Made by a program: the position numbers and the translations under genes
NCBI GenBank assembly: GCA_900457075.1
Contig: UGYN01000002.1
Location: 3,410,001 to 3,474,000, forward strand
DNA length: 64,000 nt
From: Serratia quinivorans
Lineage (GTDB): Bacteria > Pseudomonadota > Gammaproteobacteria > Enterobacterales > Enterobacteriaceae
Direction of reading: 5' to 3'
The notes under the pieces: model-generated
What the model was told of the DNA's origin: nothing
What the model saw: the letters and a program-made list of their open reading frames with translations, nothing else
Database searches by the model: none
Shown here: piece after piece, positions 8,119 to 17,153 of the stretch
Layout: the number at the start of each line of letters is the position of its first letter
Numbering within the stretch: position 1 is the first letter of the stretch

Positions 8119-9132
8119 TCAGTCGGCGTAAGGCCCTGGAACCACGGACTCCCGCAGCCGAAGTTCACCGGTGAAAGGCGTAAGTGGCTGTATGTCCTCC
8201 CCCTTAATCAGGCGGAAAGCCTGGCTGATGGCGGCTTCGATCATCACGTCGATCGGCAGATAAACGGTAGACAGCGCCGGTTGCAAATAGGCGGCGCTGG
8301 GTTCGTCGTCAAAGCCGAACAGTGAGACATCCTGCGGCAGGCGTTTACCCGCATCGTGCAACGCTTTCATTGCGCCGACCGCCATGTCGTCGTTACAGGC
8401 AAACAGGGCGCTAAAGCCGCTACCCCCGGCCAGTAAACTACGCACAGCCTGGTAGCCGCTCTGTACGCTGCTGTCACCATAGGCTACGCGGGCGTCGTCA
8501 AAGGCAATGGTGTGATGCTCAAGCGCCTGCCGATAACCGGCCAACCGAGCCAGGGCGGTAGGCGTGGCAATCGGCCCGGTAATGCAGGCTATCTCGCGAT
8601 GTCCTTGCCGAATCAAATAATCCACCGCATGGAAGGCGGCTTTCTGCTGTTCGAAGGACACACAGCGTGCGCGGGCCTGTGGCAGATCGCGGTTGATCAC
8701 CATGATCGGCACCGGCAGGCTGTCCAACAGGTTCATCAGCGTGGGCTCGGACATAAAACGGGTATACAGGATGATGGCGTCGCAGCGGCGATCGGCCAGC
8801 AGTTGCACCGCCTGCAGCTCGTCTTCCGGCGTGTCGTGGCCATCGGTGACAATCAGATGCTTGCCGCTGGCCTCGATCAGCTTGGCGGCTTTTCGCAGCA
8901 GGCGGCCGAAGTAGGGGCCATCGAAGTTGGAAACCACCAGCCCGATACTGTTGGAGCTTTTATTTGCCAGCGATTGGGCCAGGAAATTGGGGCGGTAGCC
9001 CAGGTCGTCCATGGCCTTGAACACCGCGTCGCGGGTGCTCTTTTTCACCTGGCCGGTGCCATTCAACACGCGTGAAACCGTGGCTTTAGATACCCCCGCG
9101 CGAATGGAAACATCCAACATGGTGATCATCAA
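8119..9132 (-). CDS. LacI-family regulator, AscG-like
   Basis: This 337-residue GalR/LacI-type repressor has an N-terminal HTH (MLDVSIRAGVSKATVSRVLNG, residues about 5-25), a hinge helix (RPNFLAQSLA) and a periplasmic-binding-protein-like sugar domain. It resembles E. coli AscG, the cryptic beta-glucoside regulator, in the hinge and in segments such as RCDAIILYTRFMS and FSALFACNDDMAVGAMKALH. No sugar transport or glycosidase genes are adjacent, so its targets lie elsewhere or it is a remnant. It shares a flank with a GNAT gene and galR. The AscG-like label rests on similarity; the effector is unknown. Confidence 0.82.
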   Translation of the reverse strand: MMITMLDVSIRAGVSKATVSRVLNGTGQVKKSTRDAVFKAMDDLGYRPNFLAQSLANKSSNSIGLVVSNFDGPYFGRLLRKAAKLIEASGKHLIVTDGHDTPEDELQAVQLLADRRCDAIILYTRFMSEPTLMNLLDSLPVPIMVINRDLPQARARCVSFEQQKAAFHAVDYLIRQGHREIACITGPIATPTALARLAGYRQALEHHTIAFDDARVAYGDSSVQSGYQAVRSLLAGGSGFSALFACNDDMAVGAMKALHDAGKRLPQDVSLFGFDDEPSAAYLQPALSTVYLPIDVMIEAAISQAFRLIKGEDIQPLTPFTGELRLRESVVPGPYAD

Positions 9133-9283
9133 TGGCTTACCCCTTTCAACTTCCGCTGTGGCAAATAATGCTCAGTCTAGCATAGGGTTAGCCCTTGGCT
9201 GCGCGGCTTTTTATCGCGGTGATTGCGTTGTGGTGAAACGCTCGTAGACTGTTCTCTGGCAATGAGAATAAGGGGAAGGCTGG

Positions 9284-9739
9284 ATGACTAATATTGTGCT
9301 TCTGGCGGATTATCCGCAGCACCGGCAGCAGGTGATCAACTGGCTATGGCAGGCATTCGGCAGTGAAAACAGCAGGGCATTTTTCGCCAGCGTGGTGGAC
9401 AGTGGTCTGCGTGGGGCAGACTTGCCCATCACTTTTATTGCCTTGCAGGGGGACGAACTGGTCGGCACCGTCGGTCTGTGGCGCTGTGATTTAATCAGCC
9501 GCCAGGATCTGACGCCCTGGCTGGCGGCGCTGTATGTCGATGAAAGCCAGCGCGGCAGCGGCCTGGGCTTGCGGCTACAGCAGCATGTACAGGACTACAG
9601 CCGCCAGGCCGGCTTTGACGAGCTGTATCTCTACAGTGACTTCAGCGGCTATTACGAACGTCACGGCTGGCACTATATCGGCGACGCGCTGGACTACCCT
9701 GACCGCCCGGTGCGGCTCTATCACCGCGAGCTGGACTAG
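9284..9739 (+). CDS. GNAT-family N-acetyltransferase
   Basis: This 151-residue single-domain acetyltransferase uses acetyl-CoA to acetylate an unknown amine. The acetyl-CoA binding signature (motif A) is visible as ALYVDESQRGSGLGLRLQQH near residues 83-102, preceded by the beta strand VGTVGLWRCDL and followed by a C-terminal YERHGWHYIG strand typical of GNATs. It is monocistronic and divergent from the AscG-like regulator. It is convergent with galR: the two stop codons share the palindrome CTAG at 9736-9739. Substrate could be an antibiotic, polyamine or protein; nothing in the context decides. Confidence 0.83.
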   Translation: MTNIVLLADYPQHRQQVINWLWQAFGSENSRAFFASVVDSGLRGADLPITFIALQGDELVGTVGLWRCDLISRQDLTPWLAALYVDESQRGSGLGLRLQQHVQDYSRQAGFDELYLYSDFSGYYERHGWHYIGDALDYPDRPVRLYHRELD

Positions 9740-10755
9740 TTCTGCTCGTAAACGTTATTGATGCTGGCCACCGAGTGGCGGCGCACCAGCGTCGGACTGA
9801 ACATATTGGTGATCTCCGGCAGCGGCTGGTTATTGGCTAGCGCCAGTGCCAGTTCGGCCGCCTGGGTCGCCATGGCCACCACCGGATAGCGGATGGTGGT
9901 CAGGCGGGGGCGCAGATAGCGTGAAATCAACACGTCATCAAAGCCAATCAACGACATTTGGCCCGGCACATCCACGCTGTTGTCGCTCAGCACCGAGAGC
10001 GCGCCTGCGGCCATCGAATCGTTATAACAGGTCACTGCGGTGAAGTTTTTACCGCGCCCGAGCAACTCGGTCATCGCTTGTTCACCGCCGATTTCGTCCG
10101 GCTCTCCGTAGGCAATCAGCCTTTCATCTACCGCAATGCCATGCTCCTGCAATGCATCGAGATAACCCTGCAGGCGGTCTGCGGCGTCGGAAATTTGGTG
10201 GGTGGAGCAGACGATGGCAATACGCTGATGCCCCTGTTGAATCAGATGGCGAGTCGCCAGCCAGGCACCATAGCGGTCGTCCAGCGCCACACAGCGCGAT
10301 TCAAAGCCCGGCAGCGTGCGGTTAATCAGCACCATCCCCGGGATCTGCTGCATCCAGCCGCTTAACTCAGGATCGGTCAGCTTTTTGGCATGCACCACCA
10401 GTGCTGCACAGCGGTGACGCACCAGTTGTTCAATCGCCTGACGCTCTTTTTCCGCCTCATGGTAACCGTTGCCAATCAGCAAGAAGTTGTGGGTAGCGTA
10501 GGCCACCTGTTCGACCGCTTTGACCATAGCGCCAAAAAAGGGATCGGACACGTCGGAGACGATCAGCCCCAGCGTTTCGGTCGATTGCTGCGCCAGCGCG
10601 CGGGCGTTGGCGTTTGGGTGGTACTGCAGTTGTTCCATCGCGGCCAGCACGGCGGTGCGTGAGCTTTCGCTGGCCTTCGGGGAATGGTTTATTACGCGGG
10701 ATACCGTGGCCACGGAAACACCCGCCAGCCTGGCAACATCCTTTATGGTAGCCAT
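9736..10755 (-). CDS. galR: GalR, galactose regulon repressor
   Basis: GalR represses galactose uptake and gal operon genes and is released by D-galactose. The 339-residue product matches E. coli GalR: MATIKDVARLAGVSVATVSR (HTH, residues 1-20), NANARALAQQSTET (hinge), RHRCAALVVHAK and the C-terminal PTLVRRHSV. The start is set at MATIKDV by homology; an in-frame ATG three codons earlier (10764) is possible, with AGGA close by. As in E. coli it lies near lysA and aas, but here it is separated from them by extra genes. A GalR-type operator lies 19 bp upstream, consistent with autorepression. Confidence 0.95.
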   Translation of the reverse strand: MATIKDVARLAGVSVATVSRVINHSPKASESSRTAVLAAMEQLQYHPNANARALAQQSTETLGLIVSDVSDPFFGAMVKAVEQVAYATHNFLLIGNGYHEAEKERQAIEQLVRHRCAALVVHAKKLTDPELSGWMQQIPGMVLINRTLPGFESRCVALDDRYGAWLATRHLIQQGHQRIAIVCSTHQISDAADRLQGYLDALQEHGIAVDERLIAYGEPDEIGGEQAMTELLGRGKNFTAVTCYNDSMAAGALSVLSDNSVDVPGQMSLIGFDDVLISRYLRPRLTTIRYPVVAMATQAAELALALANNQPLPEITNMFSPTLVRRHSVASINNVYEQN

Positions 10756-10773
10756 ATCTGTCATACATCCTGG

Positions 10774-10785
10774 GTAATCGCTTAC
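10774..10785. promoter_or_regulatory. GalR/GalS operator at the galR promoter
   Basis: GTAATCGCTTAC is a perfect match to the symmetrical core GTAA-N-CG-N-TTAC of the GalR/GalS operator. It sits 19 bp upstream of the galR start codon and faces the divergent molybdoenzyme gene. GalR autoregulation is known in E. coli; binding here is inferred. Confidence 0.7.
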
Positions 10786-10974
10786 ATTCCTCAGTCTTGC
10801 GGAAAAAACCCGGGGCTGCAAGCGCTGGCGATCGCAACTTGTGGCGGCTGTTGCAGATATGGGCGATTTATTCTGTGCTTAGACCTGCGCAGCTCAGTAA
10901 TAGAGCCATTTGTGCTTTGGCGGCGCACGGCAGCTAATGTTACTTTTGTGTATCCCATTTTGTTTGAGAACCGC

Positions 10975-13233
10975 ATGTCGATTAAACGTTACCCGCAACT
11001 CGCTCACTGGGGGGCGTATACCGCCGTGGTTGAAGACGGCAGGCTTATCCGCTGTGAGCCGTTTGCAGGCGATCCGGATCCTTCCCCGATGCTCGACTCC
11101 ATCGCGCCGATGGCCTATTCCGACAAACGGATCCGTAAGCCGGCGGTGCGCCGCTCCTGGCTGCAAAAGCGTGAAGGCAGTGACCGCACGCTGCGTGGCC
11201 GTGAGGATTTTGTCGAAGTGGACTGGGATCTGGCGCTCGATCTGGTGGCGGAAGAAAACCGCCACGTGCGCGATCGCTATGGCCCCTCGGGCCTGTTTAC
11301 CGGCTCCTATGGTTGGTCATCCGCCGGGCGTTTGCATCATGCGCGTTCGCTGGTGCGGCGCTTTTATTTCGGCGGTGGCGGCGGTGTTGATCAGTTAGGC
11401 AACTACAGTTGGGGCGCTGCGCAGTTTTTCCTGCCGTATGTGATTGGTACCTTCACCCCATTGACCGGGCGCGTCACCAGTTGGCCGAGCGTGGTTGAGC
11501 ACTGTGAACTGTTTGTCGCTTTCGGTGGGTTGGCGCTGAAAAATGCCCAGGTATCGTCCGGTGGCGCGGCGGAACACTCGCTCAAACCATGGTTGCAAAA
11601 GCTGGTGCAGAAAGGCACTCCGGTTATCAACATCAGCCCGATGCGTGATGACTGCCCGGCATTTGTGAATGCCGAATGGATCCCAATCCGCCCGAATACC
11701 GATGTGGCGTTAATGCTGGCACTGGCGTATGAAATTCAGCGTCGGGGCGCGCAGGACGAAGCATTCCTCTATAGCCACTGTGCCGGTTATGACCAACTGG
11801 CGAGTTATCTGCGCGGCACCGATGACGGCGTGGCGAAAACCCCAGAATGGGCCAGTGCGATCACCGGTATTCCGGCGGCGCGCATTGGCTTGCTCGCACA
11901 GCAACTGATTGGCGTGCGAAGCTTTCTTACCTGCTCCTATTCCGTTCAGCGCGCTCATCGTGGCGAACAGCCCTATTGGATGATGATTGCCCTGTCGGCG
12001 ATGCTCGGCCAGGTTGGGCTACCGGGCGGCGGCTTCTCGTTTGGCCACGGTTCAATGAACGGCGTTGGCAACCCGCGCGTGGATACGCCGGGGCCAATGA
12101 TGCCGGTGGGGCCTAACCCTTGCGGGTTGGCGATCCCGGTGGCACGCATTTGCGACATGTTGCTGCAACCGGGCGAACCCTACCAGTTCCGCGGTGAGAC
12201 GCTGCATTACCCGGATATCCATTTGGTGCACTGGGCCGGGGGTAACCCGTTCCATCATCACCAACAGTTAAACCGGCTGGTGGAAGGCTGGCAGAAGCCG
12301 GATACGGTGATTGTGCAGGATATCTGGTGGACTCCGGCCGCCAAAATGGCGGATATCGTGCTGCCGGTAACCACCTCGCTGGAACGTAACGATATCGGCG
12401 GTTCATCGCGCGATCGCTACGTGTTGGCGATGCATCAGGCCATTGCGCCGCAGCATCAGGCGCGTAACGACTTTGATATTTTTGCCGATCTGGCGGAGCG
12501 ACTGGGTTACCGCGAACAATTCACCGAAAATCGCGATGAACGAGCCTGGATCGAATCTATCTATCAGCAGTGCGGACAGGCGCAGGCCGGTACCGGTGTG
12601 GAATGGCCCGAGTTCGAGGATTTTTGGCGTAAAGGCTATGTCGAGCTGCCGGCACCGGCGAAAGAATTCGTGTTCTTTGACGACTTCCGCGCCGACCCAC
12701 AGACCAACCCGCTGCAAACCCCGAGCGGCAAGATTGAGCTGTTCAGCGAGAAAATTGCCGGCTACGGTTATGCTGATTTTGCACCGCATCCGCAGTGGCA
12801 GCCGCCGGTCGAATGGCTGGGGGCGCCACAGGCCAAAGAGTGGCCGCTGCACCTGATTTCCATCCAGCCGAGCGATCGTTTACACAGCCAGATGGACCCG
12901 GCACCCCTGGCACAGGGCAATAAAACCGCCGGGCGCGAAACGCTGTATATGCACCCGCAGGATGCGATAAAACGCGGTATTGTCGATGGCGTTGAGGTGT
13001 TGGTCAGTAATGCGCGCGGCAGTTGTCTGGCGGGCGTCGCTATTACCGACGGCGTTACACCGGGCGTGGTGCTGATGGCCACCGGTGCCTGGTTTGATCC
13101 GGGCTTCGGCAGCCAGCGGCTGCAGGTGGAACAGTCCGGCAATCCGAACGTATTAACGCTGGATATCGGCACCTCGCCGTTAACTCAGGGGCCGAACGCC
13201 ATGAGCTGCCTGGTCGAGGTGAGCGTTCGATAA
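10975..13233 (+). CDS. BisC-like cytoplasmic molybdopterin oxidoreductase
   Basis: This 752-residue enzyme belongs to the DMSO reductase superfamily, closest in layout to biotin sulfoxide reductase BisC. The expected molybdenum ligand is a serine in SYGWSSAG (about S116). Other bis-MGD-binding stretches are present: NPFHHHQQLNRL, ADIVLPVTTSLERNDIGG and a C-terminal AIKRGIVDGVEVLV cap domain. There is no twin-arginine leader and no N-terminal CxxC iron-sulfur motif, which points to a soluble cytoplasmic enzyme taking electrons from a small donor, as in BisC. ATG 10975 is chosen because it begins the MSIKRYPQLAHWGAY start; a longer open frame upstream overlaps galR and is not credible. Substrate (S-oxide or N-oxide) is unknown. 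It stands alone, divergent from galR. Confidence 0.85.
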   Translation: MSIKRYPQLAHWGAYTAVVEDGRLIRCEPFAGDPDPSPMLDSIAPMAYSDKRIRKPAVRRSWLQKREGSDRTLRGREDFVEVDWDLALDLVAEENRHVRDRYGPSGLFTGSYGWSSAGRLHHARSLVRRFYFGGGGGVDQLGNYSWGAAQFFLPYVIGTFTPLTGRVTSWPSVVEHCELFVAFGGLALKNAQVSSGGAAEHSLKPWLQKLVQKGTPVINISPMRDDCPAFVNAEWIPIRPNTDVALMLALAYEIQRRGAQDEAFLYSHCAGYDQLASYLRGTDDGVAKTPEWASAITGIPAARIGLLAQQLIGVRSFLTCSYSVQRAHRGEQPYWMMIALSAMLGQVGLPGGGFSFGHGSMNGVGNPRVDTPGPMMPVGPNPCGLAIPVARICDMLLQPGEPYQFRGETLHYPDIHLVHWAGGNPFHHHQQLNRLVEGWQKPDTVIVQDIWWTPAAKMADIVLPVTTSLERNDIGGSSRDRYVLAMHQAIAPQHQARNDFDIFADLAERLGYREQFTENRDERAWIESIYQQCGQAQAGTGVEWPEFEDFWRKGYVELPAPAKEFVFFDDFRADPQTNPLQTPSGKIELFSEKIAGYGYADFAPHPQWQPPVEWLGAPQAKEWPLHLISIQPSDRLHSQMDPAPLAQGNKTAGRETLYMHPQDAIKRGIVDGVEVLVSNARGSCLAGVAITDGVTPGVVLMATGAWFDPGFGSQRLQVEQSGNPNVLTLDIGTSPLTQGPNAMSCLVEVSVR

Positions 13234-13319
13234 ACAATTACACCCCTGGTTACACTTTGCGCCCCAATGTTGCGATTGCCTGCTGGCTGGTTTTTGCCGG
13301 CACGGGGTAAATTGAACGT

Positions 13320-13409
13320 CCCAGAGGTATTGATTGGTGAATCTCAGCAACTTGTTGTTGAACCCATATTAATTTGCACCAACCTACGCAGATGCGTAGG
13401 TTTTTTTTT
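13320..13409 (+). ncRNA. omrB: Omr-family small RNA, copy 1 (OmrB-like position)
   Basis: OmrA/OmrB are Hfq-dependent RNAs that repress outer-membrane protein and curli mRNAs under EnvZ/OmpR control. This 90-nt element begins with the conserved CCCAGAGGTATTGATTGG target-pairing end and finishes with the terminator AACCTACGCA / TGCGTAGGTT plus nine T. A TAAATT at 13308-13313 is spaced correctly to be the -10. It lies immediately before aas, as in E. coli. It is one of two tandem copies; which is A or B is assigned only by order and is uncertain. Confidence 0.9.
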
Positions 13410-13592
13410 GTCTGATGCCCTGCCATCCCGCCTGCACAAAATTCGATTTTGTATTTTTCTGTTCCAGGACTGTTTAAGTTTCATTGAGTTATTTCCGTAA
13501 ATTGCGGGAAATTTACAGCTGGTTGCATTTAGAGCAAAACTCTTGCGATTGGTCGGTAGTTTCTTGATCGCTACCTCTCTAGAGTAGGTGAT

Positions 13593-13686
13593 CCCAGAGG
13601 TATTGATTGGTGAGAAATCAGCATACTCTGTATGTTGAAGCCATTTTCAATTGCACCAACCTACGCGGATGCGTAGGTTTTTTTTT
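13593..13686 (+). ncRNA. omrA: Omr-family small RNA, copy 2 (OmrA-like position)
   Basis: Second tandem Omr RNA, about 94 nt. Its first 21 bases are identical to copy 1, and its terminator stem differs at one base (ACGCGGATGCGT against ACGCAGATGCGT). The central region is unrelated in sequence but again forms an internal hairpin (GCATACTCTGTATGT). A TAGAGT at 13580-13585 is a plausible -10. It resembles E. coli OmrA more closely (GGTGAGA after the seed). A shared seed with divergent middles suggests overlapping target sets. Confidence 0.92.
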
Positions 13687-13751
13687 GCCTGCCATATAGT
13701 ATTCTTTTCCCTACAACCATTTACGCTCATCTTGGCCAAGGGGAGAAGGGC

Positions 13752-15905
13752 ATGATCTTTTCTATACTGCGGGTGCTGTTCCGCCTGCTGTACCGGGTAC
13801 GTGTCGAGGGCGACGTCCGGCATTTCGACCAGCAAAAACTGCTGATTACGCCCAATCATATCTCCTTCCTTGACGGTATTTTGCTGGCGTTGTTTTTGCC
13901 GATCAAACCGGTGTTTGCCGTCTATGCCAGTATTGGCGATCGCTGGTTTATGCGCTGGCTGCGGCCCTATATCGACTTTGTCTCGCTCGACCCTACCAAA
14001 CCCATGGCCATCAAACAGCTGGTGCGCACGGTGGAACAGGGCAGGCCGGTAGTGGTGTTTCCCGAAGGACGCATAACCGTTACCGGTTCGCTGATGAAGG
14101 TTTATGACGGTGCCGCGTTTATCGCCGCCAAATCGGGGGCGACCCTGGTGCCGATACGGCTCGATGGCGCCGAGTTCAGCCCCTTTGGCCGCATGGCCGG
14201 AGTGTTCAAGATCCGCTGGTTCCCGCAGATCAGCATCCGTATTTTACCGCCGACCTCGCTGCCGATGCCGGTAGCGCCGCGCGCCCGCGATCGCCGTGCA
14301 TTGGCCGGGGATCGGCTGCACCAGATCATGATGCAGGCGCGGATGGATACCCGTGAGCCGCAGACCCTGTTTCAGGCTTTGCTGGCGGCGCAGCACCGTT
14401 ATGGCCGCAGCAAGCCGTGTATCGAGGATATTAACTTCAAGGAGGACAGTTACCGCACGCTGACCAAGAAAGCGCTGGGCGTCAGCCGTATCCTGCAACG
14501 TTTTACCGCCGAGGGCGAACATGTCGGTATGTTATTGCCGAACGCGACCATCACCGTAGCGGCGATTTTTGGCGCTTCACTGCGCAACCGCATTCCGGCG
14601 ATGCTCAACTACACCGCCGGTTCCAAGGGCCTGAAAAGCGCCATGACCGCCGCCAGCCTCAAAACTATCGTCACGTCACGCCAGTTTCTCGAAAAGGGCA
14701 AGCTGACCCATTTGCCGCAGCAGGTGCCGGAGGCCAACTGGGTGTACCTGGAAGACCTGAAAGATACGGTGACCCTGGCGGACAAGCTGTGGATCCTGCG
14801 CCATCTGTTGCAACCGGCGCGGGCCATGCTGCCGCAGCAACCTGACGATGCGGCGCTGATCCTGTTCACCTCGGGTTCGGAGGGCAATCCGAAAGGCGTG
14901 GTGCATTCCCATGCCAGCCTGTTGGCCAACGTTGAACAGATCCGTACCATCGCCGATTTCACCCCGCGTGACCGCTTTATGTCATCGCTGCCGCTGTTCC
15001 ACTCGTTCGGCCTGACGGTCGGGCTGCTGACGCCGCTGATGACCGGCAGCCGCATCTTCCTTTACCCCAGCCCGCTGCATTACCGTGTGGTTCCGGAACT
15101 GGTGTACGACCGTAACTGCACCGTGTTGTTCGGCACAGCGACCTTCCTTAATAACTATGCGCGTTTTGCTCACCCGTATGATTTTGCCCGTTTGCGCTAT
15201 GTGGTTGCCGGTGCGGAAAAGCTGGCGGACAGCACCAAACAGATTTATCAGGACAAATACGGCATCCGTATTCTGGAAGGCTATGGCGTGACTGAATGCG
15301 CACCTGTGGTGTCGATCAACGTGCCGCTGGCGGCCAAGGTCGGTACCGTCGGCCGTATTATGCCGAACATGGAAGCGAGGCTGATGAAGGTGCCGGGCAT
15401 CGATAACGGTGGGCGCCTACAGTTGAAGGGGCCTAATATCATGAAAGGTTACCTGCGGGTCGAGCGTCCGGGCGAACTGGAACCCCCGGCGGCCGAGGAT
15501 GAGCATGGCAACCTGCAGCCGGGTTGGTACGATACCGGCGATATTGTCACATTTGACGAGCAGGGTTACTGCGTGATCCGCGGCCGGGTGAAGCGCTTTG
15601 CCAAGCTGGCGGGGGAAATGGTTTCGCTGGAAAGCGTTGAACTGCTGGCACAGCGCGTCGCGCCGGAAGCCCAGCATGCCGCCACGGTTAAAAGCGACAG
15701 CAGCAAGGGCGAGGCGCTGGTGCTGTTTACCACCGACACCGGCATCACCCGTGAAGCCTTGTTGAAGGTGGCGCGTGAATTGGGCAGCCCTGAGCTGACG
15801 GTGCCGCGTGATATCCGTATTTTGAAAACCTTACCGGTGCTTGGCAGCGGTAAACCGGACTTTGTGACCCTGCGTAACATGGCTGAACAGCCGGAGATTG
15901 CCTGA
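13752..15905 (+). CDS. aas: Bifunctional acyl-ACP synthetase / 2-acyl-GPE acyltransferase
   Basis: Aas re-acylates lysophosphatidylethanolamine in the inner membrane, using fatty acids it activates onto acyl-carrier protein. The 717-residue protein has an N-terminal PlsC-type acyltransferase (HISFLD, residues 36-41, the HX4D catalytic motif; FPEGRIT near 98) and a C-terminal AMP-binding synthetase (P-loop-like [12 protein letters not shown] near 375; [26 protein letters not shown]). The length matches E. coli Aas (719). Its stop and the lplT start overlap as TGATG, so the two are translationally coupled. The TSSs of the Omr RNAs lie just upstream. Confidence 0.96.
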   Translation: MIFSILRVLFRLLYRVRVEGDVRHFDQQKLLITPNHISFLDGILLALFLPIKPVFAVYASIGDRWFMRWLRPYIDFVSLDPTKPMAIKQLVRTVEQGRPVVVFPEGRITVTGSLMKVYDGAAFIAAKSGATLVPIRLDGAEFSPFGRMAGVFKIRWFPQISIRILPPTSLPMPVAPRARDRRALAGDRLHQIMMQARMDTREPQTLFQALLAAQHRYGRSKPCIEDINFKEDSYRTLTKKALGVSRILQRFTAEGEHVGMLLPNATITVAAIFGASLRNRIPAMLNYTAGSKGLKSAMTAASLKTIVTSRQFLEKGKLTHLPQQVPEANWVYLEDLKDTVTLADKLWILRHLLQPARAMLPQQPDDAALILFTSGSEGNPKGVVHSHASLLANVEQIRTIADFTPRDRFMSSLPLFHSFGLTVGLLTPLMTGSRIFLYPSPLHYRVVPELVYDRNCTVLFGTATFLNNYARFAHPYDFARLRYVVAGAEKLADSTKQIYQDKYGIRILEGYGVTECAPVVSINVPLAAKVGTVGRIMPNMEARLMKVPGIDNGGRLQLKGPNIMKGYLRVERPGELEPPAAEDEHGNLQPGWYDTGDIVTFDEQGYCVIRGRVKRFAKLAGEMVSLESVELLAQRVAPEAQHAATVKSDSSKGEALVLFTTDTGITREALLKVARELGSPELTVPRDIRILKTLPVLGSGKPDFVTLRNMAEQPEIA

Positions 15906-17101
15906 TGAACCCGACGTTACCTACTGATTCACCTTTGCTTTCTCGCAGTATGATCGCCGTAATTTGCGCCCAGTTTCTGTCCGCATTCGGTGACAATGCA
16001 TTGCTGTTCGCTACCCTGGCATTGATCAAGCAACAGCTCTACCCCGACTGGAGCCAACCGATTTTGCAGATGGCGTTTGTCGCCACCTACATCATCCTCG
16101 CGCCATTTGTCGGGCAGGTCGCCGACAGCTTCGCCAAGGGGCGGGTGATGATGGTGGCCAACGGCCTGAAACTGGCCGGCGCGTTGGTGATCTGTTTCGG
16201 GTTTAATCCGTTCCTCGGCTATACCCTGGTCGGCGTAGGGGCAGCCGCCTATTCACCCGCCAAATACGGCATTCTGGGTGAGATCACCAGCGGCGAAAAG
16301 CTGGTCAAAGCCAACGGCCTGATGGAGGCTTCTACCATCGCCGCGATCCTGATAGGTTCGGTGGCCGGCGGCATATTGGCCGACTGGCACATTGTGGCGG
16401 CGCTGGCGGTGTGTGCGGTGGTCTACGCGGCGGCGGTGATCGCCAATCTGTACATTCCACGTTTACCGGCGGCACATCCTGCCGTTTCCTGGACGCCGCG
16501 TGCCATGACGCAGGCTTTCTTCAACGCCTGTGTGGTGCTGTGGCGCGACGGTCAGACGCGTTTCTCTTTGATCGGTACCAGTCTGTTTTGGGGGGCCGGG
16601 GTCACGCTGCGCTTCCTGTTGGTGCTTTGGGTGCCGGTGGCACTCGGTATCGCCGACAACGCTACGCCGACGTTGCTCAATGCGATGGTGGCGGTCGGGA
16701 TAGTGATAGGCGCCGGGGCAGCCGCACGTTTCGTCACGCTGGAGACGGTGAGGCGCTGTATGCCCGCCGGGATCCTGATCGGTGTGGCGGTGGCAATATT
16801 TGCCCTGCAAACCACCCTGTTTAACGCTTATGCACTGCTGTTGATTATCGGCGTATTGGGCGGTTTTTTTGTGGTGCCGTTGAATGCGCTGTTGCAGGAA
16901 CGGGGCAAAAATTCGGTGGGGGCAGGCAATGCGATCGCGGTACAGAACCTGGGGGAGAACACCGCCATGCTGCTGATGCTCGGGTTGTATTCGCTGGCCG
17001 TTAAAGTCAGCGTGCCGGTGGTCGGCGTGGGAATTGGCTTTGGCGTGGTGTTTGCATTGGCGATTAGCGCACTGTGGCTGTCGCAGCGGCGGGCAAAATA
17101 G
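15905..17101 (+). CDS. lplT: Lysophospholipid transporter LplT
   Basis: LplT flips lysophosphatidylethanolamine across the inner membrane to Aas, which re-acylates it; together they form a repair pathway. The 398-residue MFS protein has about 12 hydrophobic segments, with conserved [27 protein letters not shown] and [11 protein letters not shown] segments. It starts inside the aas stop codon (TGATG), the same gene pair as in E. coli. A GC-rich hairpin follows the stop. Confidence 0.94.
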   Translation: MNPTLPTDSPLLSRSMIAVICAQFLSAFGDNALLFATLALIKQQLYPDWSQPILQMAFVATYIILAPFVGQVADSFAKGRVMMVANGLKLAGALVICFGFNPFLGYTLVGVGAAAYSPAKYGILGEITSGEKLVKANGLMEASTIAAILIGSVAGGILADWHIVAALAVCAVVYAAAVIANLYIPRLPAAHPAVSWTPRAMTQAFFNACVVLWRDGQTRFSLIGTSLFWGAGVTLRFLLVLWVPVALGIADNATPTLLNAMVAVGIVIGAGAAARFVTLETVRRCMPAGILIGVAVAIFALQTTLFNAYALLLIIGVLGGFFVVPLNALLQERGKNSVGAGNAIAVQNLGENTAMLLMLGLYSLAVKVSVPVVGVGIGFGVVFALAISALWLSQRRAK

Positions 17102-17106
17102 CAGAA

Positions 17107-17133
17107 GGGGCGCGGAGTAGGCGCCCCATCTTA
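17107..17133 (+). terminator. lplT terminator
   Basis: A 7-bp GC stem (GGGGCGC / GCGCCCC) with a 7-base loop follows the lplT stop by 5 bp and is followed by ATCTTATT. It sits between lplT and the convergent tas gene. Confidence 0.65.
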
Positions 17134-17153
17134 TTGATGGCGCAGGATGTGTT

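Noticed and set aside
10684..10974. N-terminal extension of the molybdoenzyme frame
   Set aside because: It would overlap galR on the opposite strand and lacks family homology; ATG 10975 starts the conserved N-terminus.
13267..13500. 77-codon open frame over the first Omr RNA
   Set aside because: It runs through the sRNA and its terminator; no ribosome-binding site and no homology.
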